From Steroidobacteraceae bacterium (GTDB lineage: Bacteria; Pseudomonadota; Gammaproteobacteria; Steroidobacterales; Steroidobacteraceae), in the NCBI GenBank assembly GCA_041395505.1, contig JAWLAG010000001.1, positions 2,170,001 through 2,234,000 on the forward strand: 64,000 nucleotides of DNA, given 5' to 3'. The notes below the pieces were generated by a model that was given only the letters and a program-made list of their open reading frames with translations, was not told the origin of the DNA and did not search any database. Positions 34,691 through 43,003 of the stretch are shown here, piece after piece. Numbering within the stretch: the first letter of the stretch is position 1; the number at the start of each line of letters is the position of its first letter. Position numbers and translations under genes: made by a program.

Positions 34691-34745
34691 AAAGCGAATG
34701 AAGAAGAGTTGGGTGAGGAACGGCCGGTAGTTGGCGGCCGAATAG

Positions 34746-35525
34746 ATGCGATCGGGTTCGGTGGCGAAGAATTTGCGTGCGTCGCGTTGGCAACTCCCGA
34801 CCCTACTGGGCGTAGTGTTCTGCGCAGTCGTTTTGTGGGTTTGGCACAGGAATTCGGTCGTAACAGGGCTTAACCAATCAACCGACCGAGTGACGTTGGG
34901 CGAGCGACAAGTGAGTTCTGCGACTCCACCCAGCTTTGGAGCCGACGCAGCAGAGCGATCGATTGAGGCCACGGATAAAGCGAAACGGGGGGCCGAGTTC
35001 CAAGACAAATCAATATTGCGCAGCCGAGAAACGCTTGGGCCGCGACCGACGGTGCCGTATCAGGACTCACGCGACATGACGCGTGTTCCGAGCGCGGCGA
35101 TCGCAACCGAGGGCATCGATCCTGCTGAGGTGATCGGTCGTCCGTTTCCCCTGTCGGCTTCGATCCAGCGCAGCTGTGCAGAAATTTACCACGACACGTG
35201 TACGCCCATTTTTGAGCGCTTGGACCGATTCCAGAATGAGCCGCGCGACCCCGAATGGGCATCGCGAATCGAGGATCGTCTGCGACAGCTTGTCGGAACC
35301 GTTGCGGCGGGACAAGCTACGGTGCGGCAGGTCGAATGTCGCACCACGCTATGTGCCATGGAAGTCGAGTGGCGCTACAAGAATATGATGCTCGATACTT
35401 GGCAGGACGAGGTCTTGCGCCGCGAAGTCCTCGAAACGGGCGCGATTGTCGGTTTTGAAAACTCCAATAGTGAAGAGAAGCTTCAGGTGACGTTTGAAGT
35501 CTATTTTCGACGACTATCGCCATAA
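34746..35525 (+). CDS. Membrane-anchored periplasmic protein, unknown function
   Basis: The 259-residue protein has an N-terminal anchor (LPTLLGVVFCAVVLWVW) and a C-terminal domain with conserved-looking WASRIEDRLRQLVG and VECRTTLCAMEVEW. The CR-x-x-x-C pair is typical of a small periplasmic family common in gammaproteobacteria, whose role I do not know. It follows tip 2 and could be its immunity protein, which would fit a toxin acting in the periplasm or membrane. Confidence 0.55.
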   Translation: MRSGSVAKNLRASRWQLPTLLGVVFCAVVLWVWHRNSVVTGLNQSTDRVTLGERQVSSATPPSFGADAAERSIEATDKAKRGAEFQDKSILRSRETLGPRPTVPYQDSRDMTRVPSAAIATEGIDPAEVIGRPFPLSASIQRSCAEIYHDTCTPIFERLDRFQNEPRDPEWASRIEDRLRQLVGTVAAGQATVRQVECRTTLCAMEVEWRYKNMMLDTWQDEVLRREVLETGAIVGFENSNSEEKLQVTFEVYFRRLSP

Positions 35526-35649
35526 TGTATGCCAAACAACTACTCCGATTGATTTTACGTGATGGTCGCCGCTCGTTCGATCGTACCCAGTACCTGGCAA
35601 TCGCATACGTCTTAACTACAACTTCGCCACTACAAGGCCTTGGTGCATG

Positions 35650-35760
35650 GTCAACAAACAAGCCGTCGCAGACGGCGTGAACCCAGTCCATGCCGTAACG
35701 CCGTTAGGCGAAAGCGGCGAAGCCGCGTGAGGACCAGGCGCGCTGTGTTCCTCCTCTTTG
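35650..35760 (+). repeat. Hairpin-string element c (short form)
   Basis: It is almost identical to element a (31626), including the flanking RHS remnant CACTACAAGGCCTTGGTGCATGG before it. The hairpins GCCGTC-gca-GACGGC, CGCC-gtta-GGCG and GCGGC-gaa-GCCGC are preserved. One difference (GGCGA for GGCGG) falls outside the stems. The shared flank means elements a and c are copies of the same junction, not independent insertions. Confidence 0.85.
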
Positions 35761-35767
35761 GACGCAG

Positions 35768-36394
35768 GATGACCTCAACCTCTATGCGTATGTAGGGAAT
35801 GATTCGGCGAACAAGACCGATCCGAGTGGGCAGTGCGAATGCTCTGCGGAACAAAAGAAAGGCTGGCTCAATCGCTGCAACCCCATCAAGTTTGAGCTTC
35901 GCAATGCATTTTTGCGGGGCGCCAATAAGTTTCGAGCGTACGTGTCGCGATCATCTGCAGAGGTTGGTGTTGGGGTTCGCAAAGATATCGCGGTTCACAG
36001 TCCGATGAGTGTTAGAGGTGGTGCCGCTGTTCGCGTGAATGTCGCGGCCAAATTGGCTGCCGATCAGGAGAAAGGCGCCCGTTTCGAAGTTGCCGCAGGC
36101 GCAACGGGTACCGTCGAGACTCCAGACGGTACGACACTCACCGCACCTGGTGCATTTCATGCGGAGGCGCACTTTGGAACCAAAGGCGCGGACGCGAGTG
36201 CTGTGGCGAAGCCGGAAGTGTCCGCGTCGCGGGAGACAAAGATGGGAGTGGCGCGAATTACCCTTAGTGAGGGAAAAGTCGAGTTTGCGGTGCGGACGTC
36301 GCCATTTGTTCAAGTAGGAGTCGGCTACAAATACGGCGGGCTCAACGACGAACTAGCTGCGATTGACCAGACCGTACCGGTAGATGAAGAATAG
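35768..36394 (+). pseudogene. Orphan RHS tip 3, no conventional start codon before the toxin tail
   Basis: The tip DDLNLYAYVGNDSANKTDPS leads into about 180 residues with Cys pair CECS, helix GWLNRCNPIKFELRNAFL, and then a beta/Gly/Ala-rich region (GAAVRVNVAAKLAAD, PFVQVGVGYKYGG). The frame is open from 35708 inside element c, but the first in-frame start is TTG 35912, within the tail. As it stands it is a silent cassette. No toxin family is recognised. Confidence 0.65.
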
Positions 36395-36440
36395 CTGGAT
36401 CCGAGCTCGGATTCTGTTCTTGAATTGCTGAGTCAATGCA

Positions 36441-36941
36441 TTGAGGCTTAGGTTTCCATCGATTGTCGGCATAACGTTTGGCCAGTTGTGCGGTGCCGCC
36501 ATGGTCTTTGGCGGAGGCTTTCTCGCCATGGTCGGCGGCGAAGGTCTTAAGTCTGCTGTCGGGCTAGTGAGCATCATCACTGCGTGCGTGACGGTATTCG
36601 GCGTCGCGGGAGTGTTTCTTGGTGTAAAGGTTCTCGGTGGGTCGAAAAAGGTGTTGCCCGCGTGTTGCGTTTACTGGCTTTTGCAGGTTCCATTCCTAGA
36701 TATGCCGGCAGGGGTATGGCGCGTGGTCTCCGGCGGTCACGTTGCAGCCCTCGTGGGCTTTGGTGCCGACGAAGCGACACTACGCCTCCACGCACAGCTG
36801 GGTGCCGAGGCGGCCGTTGGCGTTCACGGCGAGCGCGAAGCACCCTATGTGGGTATCAACCTGTTTGGTTTACTTGGATTTGTCTATTTTCTGAGCCGCT
36901 GGCGGGATGCACGCGATGGCATCAAGAGCAATACGGCCTGA
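36441..36941 (+). CDS. Integral membrane protein, candidate immunity protein
   Basis: This 166-residue protein starts at TTG 36441 and has three to four membrane segments (GITFGQLCGAAMVFGGGFLA, AVGLVSIITACVTVFGVAG, PACCVYWLLQVPFL, YVGINLFGLLGFVYFL). Polytopic proteins next to toxin tails often protect against membrane-acting effectors. It is followed 8 bp later by another membrane protein gene. Confidence 0.55.
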   Translation: MRLRFPSIVGITFGQLCGAAMVFGGGFLAMVGGEGLKSAVGLVSIITACVTVFGVAGVFLGVKVLGGSKKVLPACCVYWLLQVPFLDMPAGVWRVVSGGHVAALVGFGADEATLRLHAQLGAEAAVGVHGEREAPYVGINLFGLLGFVYFLSRWRDARDGIKSNTA

Positions 36942-36949
36942 GTGTTATT

Positions 36950-37468
36950 GTGGTGCAGACGACGTCCACCGCCGATTTTGAAAGTCAAGCGGTGACGCTT
37001 GCCGGTACGTTCTCTGCGATGACGGCGAATGCGTTCAGCGCAACGAGTTGGGCTTTCGTTGCATGGCTGGCAGCGCGATTCGTGAGGGCCCTGCATGCGC
37101 AAGGCACACTGAATTTCGACGCCATATCCGCGGTGGCATGGGACGGTTGGTGCGTAGTTGGCGTTACGGTGGTTGCCGCCCTGCTTTCGCCATTCTTGGT
37201 GGTTTGTGGAGTCAAGGTATGCGGCAATCACTTGTGCGTCAATCGCTGGGGATATCAAAAGGCGATTCCATTGATTGATATTCAGGCGACCGAATTTATT
37301 CGGAGGAGTGAAGCCGAGAATACACCAATTGCCCGAATCGTTTTCTCGCGGCCAAACGGAAGGTTAGCAAGAGTGCTGCTCGTTCCGAAGAATGACAAAT
37401 TGTTCGACAAGTTCGAGGAGTGGCTGCTGACCAAGCCGAGATTGCCTCAGGGAGGCTCTGATACTTAG
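36950..37468 (+). CDS. Membrane protein with cytoplasmic C-terminal domain
   Basis: GTG 36950 starts a protein of about 172 residues with two membrane helices (ATSWAFVAWLAARFV and VGVTVVAALLSPFLVVCGV). A PH-like or small soluble domain follows (CVNRWGYQKAIPLIDIQATEF, RIVFSRPNGRLARVLLV). It is close to the preceding membrane gene and probably co-transcribed. It may be part of an immunity pair for tip 3; function is otherwise unknown. Confidence 0.55.
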   Translation: MVQTTSTADFESQAVTLAGTFSAMTANAFSATSWAFVAWLAARFVRALHAQGTLNFDAISAVAWDGWCVVGVTVVAALLSPFLVVCGVKVCGNHLCVNRWGYQKAIPLIDIQATEFIRRSEAENTPIARIVFSRPNGRLARVLLVPKNDKLFDKFEEWLLTKPRLPQGGSDT

Positions 37469-37479
37469 AATCCCTCGCG

Positions 37480-37606
37480 GCTGTTGTTCAATTTCCTCCA
37501 GGCCGATGAACGGCGAGCCTGTCAAATAGACCCGGCACCCACTCTCCGAACGGAGCGACGGATCGCATTGCGTCGGCGTGCAGGCGTGACCGCACTCGAT
37601 TGTTGG
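37480..37606 (+). repeat. Hairpin-string element d (divergent)
   Basis: It ends CTCGATTGTTGG, the same type of right terminus as the long elements (CTCATCTGTTGG). Internal hairpins include GCCG-atgaa-CGGC, CTCCG-aa-CGGAG and CGCA-t-TGCG. The left end cannot be placed with certainty. It runs straight into the RHS text RFKYTGQIALPEVQ. Confidence 0.6.
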
Positions 37607-37607
37607 C

Positions 37608-38294
37608 TCACGCTTCAAATACACGGGGCAAATCGCGCTCCCCGAAGTCCAGCTCTACCACTACAAGGCGCGGGTGTATGATCCCCACCTTGGACGCTTC
37701 TTGCAGACCGATCCGATCGGGTACAAGGATGACCTGAATCTCTATGCGTATGTGGGGAATGATCCGGGGAACAAGACGGATCCGACGGGGCTTGCTCCGG
37801 GAGATCCGCTCCCTAGTCCGGAGGCGGCGGCAGACGATGCGATTACATACATTAATCCCACGTCGATTAGGGAGAATGTCGAATTTGGCGGGCACATTTA
37901 TGAGCGTGGCGGCAGCTACTTTGCGTCCGAACCAACGTCCAGTGGAAAGGGTGATTCGGTGACACACGCGATACCGAAATCGGCTGTTGGTGATTACCAC
38001 ACACACGGTGATTATTCGAGAAAGGGGACTGACGGAACCCCTGAGCGAACAACAAGAAGTAGGGATGAATACAAGAGTGACAAATTCTCGCCCGGCGACA
38101 AAGCAAATTCCGCTGTGCTTCGAAAGGCGACGGGTAACAAGAATTACAAGAGCTATTTAGGAACGCCAAGCGGGCGAGCAAAGCAATATGACCCAAGTAC
38201 GAAAAGGGAGACCGATCTTAAAGTTCCGCCCGTTCGGCAAGAAACCCCTCGTCCTGACTTTTGTGGGCACCGGCAATGTCCGCCAAGCCAGTAA
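37608..38294 (+). CDS. Orphan RHS tip with DUF4329-like C-terminal domain (tip 4)
   Basis: A continuous RHS end (RFKYTGQIALPEVQLYHYKA, RVYDPHLGRFLQTDPIGYKD, NKTDPTGLAPG) leads without interruption into a DUF4329-type domain. Features are AADDAITYINPTSIRENVEFGG, HIYERGGSYFAS and the HxH-containing AVGDYHTHGDYS, consistent with a JAB/deamidase-like metal site. DUF4329 domains are common toxin tails of RHS and related polymorphic proteins. GTG 37674 is the first start. This is the only tip in the first half of the array whose core-tip joint is intact. Confidence 0.8.
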   Translation, partial: SRFKYTGQIALPEVQLYHYKARVYDPHLGRFLQTDPIGYKDDLNLYAYVGNDPGNKTDPTGLAPGDPLPSPEAAADDAITYINPTSIRENVEFGGHIYERGGSYFASEPTSSGKGDSVTHAIPKSAVGDYHTHGDYSRKGTDGTPERTTRSRDEYKSDKFSPGDKANSAVLRKATGNKNYKSYLGTPSGRAKQYDPSTKRETDLKVPPVRQETPRPDFCGHRQCPPSQ

Positions 38295-38305
38295 GGCCAA
38301 GTGTC

Positions 38306-38683
38306 ATGCACGAAAGAAAATATCTGGAGCTCCTACGGCAATTAATGTATCAGCTAGCGTTTTTCTGGCTCGCATTAGGTTACGTTGCACCGTCTGCGCG
38401 TGCGCAGCCACCCTCGAATTCGCCGGATTACGAAATTGACACAACAGCGATAGTCGTGGCGAGCGCGGCTTTCAAGGACTTTAGTCGGCGGAACCGTCAA
38501 TGGAGATGCTTTCGTGTTCGAGTGTACGTCGAAGATAACAAATGGCATGTTGACTTCTTGCCGACCGACAACACACGGGATATTGGTGGCGCAATAGTCG
38601 TCAACACGTCCAAATGTGGCGCAAGCACCAGTTACGTTCTGACCGATTCCGGGAAGATTATTGAGCGTAGCTATGGCCGTTAG
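38306..38683 (+). CDS. Exported small protein, candidate immunity protein for tip 4
   Basis: The 125-residue product has a signal-like segment (LMYQLAFFWLALGYVAPSARAQ). Its mature domain reads IVVASAAFKDFSRRN, then WRCFRVRVYVEDNKWHVDFL and SYVLTDSGKIIERSYGR, resembling the NTF2-fold or PepSY-like immunity proteins. Its position right after the DUF4329 tip supports that role. Export suggests protection in the periplasm. Confidence 0.6.
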   Translation: MHERKYLELLRQLMYQLAFFWLALGYVAPSARAQPPSNSPDYEIDTTAIVVASAAFKDFSRRNRQWRCFRVRVYVEDNKWHVDFLPTDNTRDIGGAIVVNTSKCGASTSYVLTDSGKIIERSYGR

Positions 38684-38747
38684 ATGGCCGGAGGATCCAG
38701 GTAGATTTGGATGACCTCAATCTTTATGCGTATGTAGGGAATGATCC

Positions 38748-38904
38748 AACAATGGAGCCGCCATAAGGCGGCGTTCACGCTCCCCGCCTGATAGCGCCGT
38801 TAGGCGGAAGCCGCGTTGCGGCGTGAAGATCGTGCGGACTGTGTGCGGCGCTTGAGTACACGGTTGACGCCAGTCCGTGGGGTGCGGTCGGTGCGGGCGC
38901 AAGG
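38748..38904 (+). repeat. Hairpin-string element e
   Basis: It is inserted after a short RHS remnant (DDLNLYAYVGNDP, 38710-38747) and before NKTDPSG. Hairpins: GCCGCC-ataa-GGCGGC, CGCC-gtta-GGCG, GCCGC-gtt-GCGGC. The RHS text on both sides is in the same frame (position modulo 3 equal), interrupted by TAA and TGA inside the element. Confidence 0.82.
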
Positions 38905-39393
38905 AATAAGACGGATCCGAGCGGCTTATGCGGATTTTGCATCCTTGGTGAAATTCCACCGGTTTTGGAACCGATTATTAGGCCCGGAATTGCGGAAGAA
39001 CCAGTTATTGGTCCGCGCGGTACACCACTCCGACCACTTGAAGAACTCCCGAAGGGATCCAGTGATGGTCCAGGGGCTGGCAAGAATTTTCCCCGTACTG
39101 CAAAGCCGGACGAAACTCGTCCGTGCACGTATTGTGGGCGTGACACAACGCGTAAGCCCGGGCCGGATCAACACAACAACGACTATATTAAGCCGAAGGT
39201 TCAGAATGGCAACAACGAACCAGCTAACAAAGCTGATGCATGCAGGACGTGCAATCTGTCGAAGGGCGGCCGCACTCCGTCGCAGTGGTACGAGAGCCTA
39301 AAGAACAAGGTCAAAGAGTTCTTTGCGCCTCCTCCGACACCACTCCCGCCGCCGCCAACGCCACCGTGTCCGCGCGGTTCCATTTGTGCCTGA
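38905..39393 (+). CDS. Orphan RHS tip with HNH-type nuclease domain (tip 5)
   Basis: From NKTDPSGLCG the frame continues to a linker rich in Pro/Ile/Glu and then CTYCGRDTTRKPGPDQHNND, YIKPKVQNGNNEPANKADAC and RTCNLSKGGRTP. This is the zinc-knuckle CxxC...CxxC arrangement with the H-N-N/DHIxPKxxGG-like core of HNH nucleases. The central Asp-His pair is changed to QHNND, which may still supply the His. The C-terminus is Pro-rich. TTG 38965 is the first start. DNA cleavage in the target cytoplasm is the expected activity. Confidence 0.8.
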   Translation, partial: NKTDPSGLCGFCILGEIPPVLEPIIRPGIAEEPVIGPRGTPLRPLEELPKGSSDGPGAGKNFPRTAKPDETRPCTYCGRDTTRKPGPDQHNNDYIKPKVQNGNNEPANKADACRTCNLSKGGRTPSQWYESLKNKVKEFFAPPPTPLPPPPTPPCPRGSICA

Positions 39394-39401
39394 GTAGCGA
39401 T

Positions 39402-39902
39402 ATGCGGAACCGGATGCAAGTAGACGATGGACTTGTGAGGGTTCGATTCCGGACGGATCCACAAGGGATGGGTGGTGGTAGTCCGGAACGGCTGTGGGCA
39501 AAACGGTTACCCAGCGACAGAGCGTACTTCGAGCTGCGTAACTCTCCATTCTTCGCCAAGGGCGTTAGCTACATGGACGTCGTCGAAGCAACGGAGGATC
39601 CAGATTGCGCCGGAGAATTTGAGTATCGGCGAACGTTGTCGAATTCGGGCCACTCCACATATCGAATACTGGTGCCGAAGAAATCAGAATCCTTCGCGGC
39701 TTGGTGGGCAAGGCTTGCCAGCTTAGAGTGCACCTACGAGTACGCAGACGAAGGGGCGAAGCTGCTCTATGCGGTTGATGTTCCTCCAGCCGCCGACATT
39801 TTTGAGGTGTACAAAATATTGGAAGAAGGCGAAAGGCAATCCATTTGGGTTTTTGACGAAGGCCATTGCGGGCACTCGACAGACCGTCGATCTGCGAAAT
39901 AA
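39402..39902 (+). CDS. DUF4265-family immunity protein
   Basis: From ATG 39402 the 166-residue protein has the DUF4265 pattern. It opens with a strand plus ERLWAKRLPSDRAYFELRNS, then PFFAKGVSYMDVVEA and the SGHSTYRILVPK segment. DUF4265 genes are repeatedly found beside RHS and other polymorphic toxin tails and are regarded as immunity proteins. Here it follows the HNH tip by 8 bp, so it is the likely inhibitor of that nuclease. Confidence 0.82.
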   Translation: MRNRMQVDDGLVRVRFRTDPQGMGGGSPERLWAKRLPSDRAYFELRNSPFFAKGVSYMDVVEATEDPDCAGEFEYRRTLSNSGHSTYRILVPKKSESFAAWWARLASLECTYEYADEGAKLLYAVDVPPAADIFEVYKILEEGERQSIWVFDEGHCGHSTDRRSAK

Positions 39903-40132
39903 GTCTCGCGTAGTTGCCGCTTGTGCTGTTGTTCCGGGTGAGCGTCCCGAGGTGCTACTTCGCTGATCGCGGACGGACGTTTGTGCGCCGAGGAACTTTA
40001 CGAAGCCGGATAGGGCCTTTGGCTCCGTGGCAATGCCATGTGCTTGATCGAAGGTGTTATAGCGGCGGCCGGTATGCAGGCGACTACATTCGGCAGTAGG
40101 ATAGCGGCAGCGCTTGATGCCATTTTTTGACA

Positions 40133-40807
40133 ATGTATCGCTTCGTTGAGGATGATCGGTTCAACACTCCCGTGCTGCTGACACCGTCGACGGCGTCGGC
40201 CAACGGTCACTACTTTGCATTGCACGCTGAGTCGGCCTTGGCGGAGTTTCAGCGATTAGCGAATGAGGGGAATCTTGATGCGCGTGCGACTCTTGCCTTA
40301 ATCAAGGCAACGGGAAGCCTGGGTCAAGAACCGAACCTGCCTGCTGCTCGCGAACTTGTCGAGCTTGGTGCCAGTCGCGACCACGCCTATAGCCAACACG
40401 TCATGGCCTGGTTGCTGGTCGAAGAGAATCAGCCTCTCCATGCCGTTCAGTACATGCGCCAGGCGGCCAGACAGGGCTTTTCACCCGCGTTGCTCGACAT
40501 GGGGCGCTTTTATCTTAACGGGATCGGTGTTACCAAGGATCGGCGCATCGCCATGGAGTGGCTGTGGCGGGCGTACAAAGCCGGCCACGCGGTTGCCAAA
40601 CGATACATACTGCAACAGTACCGCGCCGGGCATTTTGGCCGGTCGCGAAAGTGGCTTGGACACCTCATCTGGCCACTGACTACGATCTGGCTCCGAGGAC
40701 AACTCAAGCTCCATGGGGGATATACGGAATCCACTTTCATCTACAACTGGCCGCATGCCGTGTCCGCAGAGACCAAGGGGCGAGCCAAGAACGGAGCGCC
40801 GTGTTAG
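40133..40807 (+). CDS. Sel1-repeat protein (first copy)
   Basis: From ATG 40133 the protein has Sel1/TPR-like helical repeats: NLPAARELVELGASRDHAYS, LHAVQYMRQAARQGFSPALL and RRIAMEWLWRAYKAGHAVAK, each with the A-x-x-x-G-x-x-A-A-x-x-x-G-type rhythm. It ends in a hydrophobic segment (WLGHLIWPLTTIWLRG). A related protein is at 48651-49304, each following a decayed cassette. The role is unknown; Sel1 proteins mediate protein-protein contacts and can accompany effectors. Confidence 0.7.
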   Translation: MYRFVEDDRFNTPVLLTPSTASANGHYFALHAESALAEFQRLANEGNLDARATLALIKATGSLGQEPNLPAARELVELGASRDHAYSQHVMAWLLVEENQPLHAVQYMRQAARQGFSPALLDMGRFYLNGIGVTKDRRIAMEWLWRAYKAGHAVAKRYILQQYRAGHFGRSRKWLGHLIWPLTTIWLRGQLKLHGGYTESTFIYNWPHAVSAETKGRAKNGAPC

Positions 40808-41066
40808 CGGCGCGTCATGCCGAGTCAACGGTGGCGACGTTTGGAACTGTTCGGCGGCGCGAGTACCTCAACAGCGTTCGATCGCCGCAAGGCGCGGCTG
40901 CATCGCACGCAATGATTCTCGCGGCCCCGTCGGCGACGGTCCGATCGCCGGAGCCCGACAGGGCCCCCAAGATGCGATGCCTAAACCATCCAGAGCGGAC
41001 ATCTCAACTTTGCTCAAAGCGGACATTTGAACTTTGCGCGTATAGGCGTACTTCGCGTAACGAACA
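40808..41066. other. Non-coding debris with IS-end-like repeats
   Basis: No convincing gene. At 40992-41034, two imperfect direct repeats (AGCGGACATCTCAACTTTGC and AGCGGACATTTGAACTTTGC) stand 4 bp apart. Repeated short units of this kind are found at the ends of IS21-type elements. No transposase remains, so an insertion-sequence origin is only a suggestion. Confidence 0.35.
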
Positions 41067-41372
41067 TTATGACAACTTCGCATGTCGAGTCCGTCGTTGT
41101 GGATTCAAGTGCCTGCGCATCGCGAGCAGCGTCGCGAGCCACAAGAGCAACCAGCCGCCCATGGCACCGCCGCCGCCGCTACCACTCGATGGCGGCGACG
41201 TGGGTGGGGGCGGTGCCGGTGTGGGCGGCGGCGCTGCGGCTTCATAGGTGATGCGCACCACAGCCGTATTGGAGTAGTCGAGTTCGTCGAAGAAATTCAA
41301 CGAGAATTCATCGATATCGCCAGCTTTCGCGTCGGGGCCGGGCTCATAGTAGAACTCGAGGTTGGTACGACG
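41067..41372 (-). pseudogene. C-terminal fragment of a secreted protein with GlyGly-CTERM-like tail
   Basis: The minus-strand frame reads RRTNLEFYYEPGPDAKAGDI, then FFDELDYSNTAVVRITYE and a Pro-rich linker. It ends with GSGGGGAMGGWLLLWLATLL followed by AMRRHLNPQRR, a Gly-rich stretch, hydrophobic helix and basic tail. That is the GlyGly-CTERM pattern processed by rhombosortase on type II-secreted proteins. The N-terminal part is gone: at about 41372 the sequence changes to plus-strand RHS core. Confidence 0.6.
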
Positions 41373-42088
41373 GTGCGGGCCGCAAGCTCACCGAGGTCAA
41401 CGATTCACGTACCGTGAGCTACCAGTGGTACGAATCGGGTGAGCGCAAGCGAACCACCTGGCCCGATGGCTACTTTGTCCACTATGAAACCGACGATCTC
41501 GGTCGCATGACACGGGTGCGTGAGAATAGTACTTCTGCTAATGAAATCGCGCTCTATACGCTCGATCCGCTGTCACTGAGGCAAAGCCTCAAACTCGGGG
41601 CCAGTACGACGAACCTTGTGGGCTATACCTACGAGACAGATCTTGATCTTGACGTCCTGACGCATACGCTCTCGACCAACTCGGCGCAACTCGACTACGG
41701 GCACAATCTTTCGGGGCAGATCACCTCGATCGCGGCGAACGATGATTTCTATCTCGCCAAACCGATCTCGGCTTCGACGATCGGCTATGTCTCGAACAAG
41801 CTCAATCAGTACGGTAGCGTGGGTGGCGTCAGCGCCACTTACGATAACAACGGCAACCTCCTCACTTGGTCCATTCCGGGCGCAGGTTCAAGCCATACGT
41901 ATACGTACACGCCAGAGAACATGCTCCGTACGGCGACGGTGACCGGCACCGGAGCCACCAGTGCCACGTACGAGTACGACGGTCTGGGGCGACGCGTCAG
42001 CAAGGTCGCGGGCGGGGTCACCACGCAGTATCTGTCAGACGGCGATGAGGAAATCGCCGAGTACAATAGCTCTGGTACCAACAAATGA
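41372..42088 (+). pseudogene. RHS core fragment, type B, ending in TGA of element f
   Basis: The frame reads YDGAGRKLTEVNDSRTVSYQ, ETDDLGRMTRVREN, then YD-repeat text (SATYEYDGLGRRVSKVAGGV, TTQYLSDGDEEIAEYNSSGT) and stops at ACC AAC AAA TGA, the first codons of the hairpin element. The tip after the element is in the same frame. The core therefore lacks only a sense codon at 42086-42088 to be continuous with the tip, although some core text (the WLHGDERGS region) is missing. Confidence 0.85.
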
Positions 42089-42231
42089 GCCGCCCCAGGC
42101 GGCGTCCACCCTCCCCGCCCTGTAGCTCCGTTAGGAGCAAGCTGTGAAACAGCGCGCACGGCCTGCGCCCGACTAACGTCGGTACCGTGTGCAAAGAGTG
42201 ACGCCCCGCTCACGCGGGGCTCATCTGTTGG
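42078..42231 (+). repeat. Hairpin-string element f (long form, best-preserved)
   Basis: Terminal inverted repeat CCAACAAATGAG / CTCATCTGTTGG (11 of 12 pair). Between them are six hairpins in order: GCCGCC-cca-GGCGGC, CTCC-gtta-GGAG, GCTGT-gaa-ACAGC, GCGCA-cggcc-TGCGC, CGAC-taac-GTCG and GCCCCGC-tcac-GCGGGGC. Drawn out, it is a multibranch structure closed by a long stem. After the first TGA the element has no stop in the RHS frame. Confidence 0.9.
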
Positions 42232-43003
42232 CACTGGGGGCCAGCGCTATGCCTACGATGCCTACGGCAATGCCGCCAATGGCGTGCCCGCCACGGGTCA
42301 GCCGTTCAGGTACACGGGAAGGCGATTAGATGCTGAAACCGGACTCTACTATTATAGGGCCCGGTACTACGCGCCGCAGATCGGGCGGTTCCTGCAGGTT
42401 GATCCGATCGGGACGAAGGATGACCTCAACCTCTATGCCTATGTCGGCAATGATCCGGGGAACAAGACGGATCCGAGGGGCCACGCGGCGCAGGCGATTC
42501 CCGTCGTCGTCGTGTACGGGGTTGGAGCTGCCGTAATCTGTTACGCGTCCGGAGCTTGCCAGTCCTTTGCCAGCGGTGTAAAGGCGGCTGCGGACGCGAT
42601 CTCAAACGCGATCTCGAACATTTTCACAGAGGATGCGGAGGCGCCGAGCGAGCCATCCACGGGAGCAGCGGATGCGCCAACCGTCACAACTGATAAACCG
42701 AGTAGGGAATGGATCTATGGCCCGAAGGATGACCCCAAAGTCAACCCGGATGGAAGCACCAAGCCAGATACCTGGACGACGCCAAATGACTTTGGGGATC
42801 GCGGAGAAGCAACGGACAAGCTCGACCCCTTCAAGCCAATCGAAGGGCGCCGCCCTGTTGATATTCCCGCAGGTACTGATGTAAAGAAGGGGACGACGCC
42901 TGGCGGAGAGGGGCCGTTCGATGGCTCCGGCGGTGCAGATGAGACGCTCATCCCTGACGGGTTGCCGCCGGGTTGCTGCGGACCTTGGGAGCCACTTCCA
43001 TGA
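42232..43003 (+). CDS. Orphan RHS tip type B with unrecognised C-terminal domain (tip 8)
   Basis: A full type-B tip: QRYAYDAYGNAANGVPATGQ, FRYTGRRLDAETGLYYYRAR, YYAPQIGRFLQVDPIG and DDLNLYAYVGNDPGNKTDP. The tail starts with a hydrophobic segment (IPVVVVYGVGAAVICYASG), an Ala-rich helix and then an acidic, Pro/Gly-rich C-terminus ending PPGCCGPWEPLP with several DxxKP and GxxP turns. No motif is recognised. TTG 42284 is the first start. The immunity gene overlaps its stop (ATGA). Confidence 0.65.

Noticed and set aside
40558..41247. A 229-codon plus-strand frame after the first Sel1 gene
   Set aside because: It begins inside the Sel1 gene, crosses IS-like repeats and the antisense GlyGly-CTERM fragment, and shows no protein-like pattern.
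42086..42088. Selenocysteine at the in-frame TGA of the long elements
   Set aside because: The following hairpin is not a SECIS-like stem at the right distance, and the codon is not at a position where RHS proteins carry Cys.
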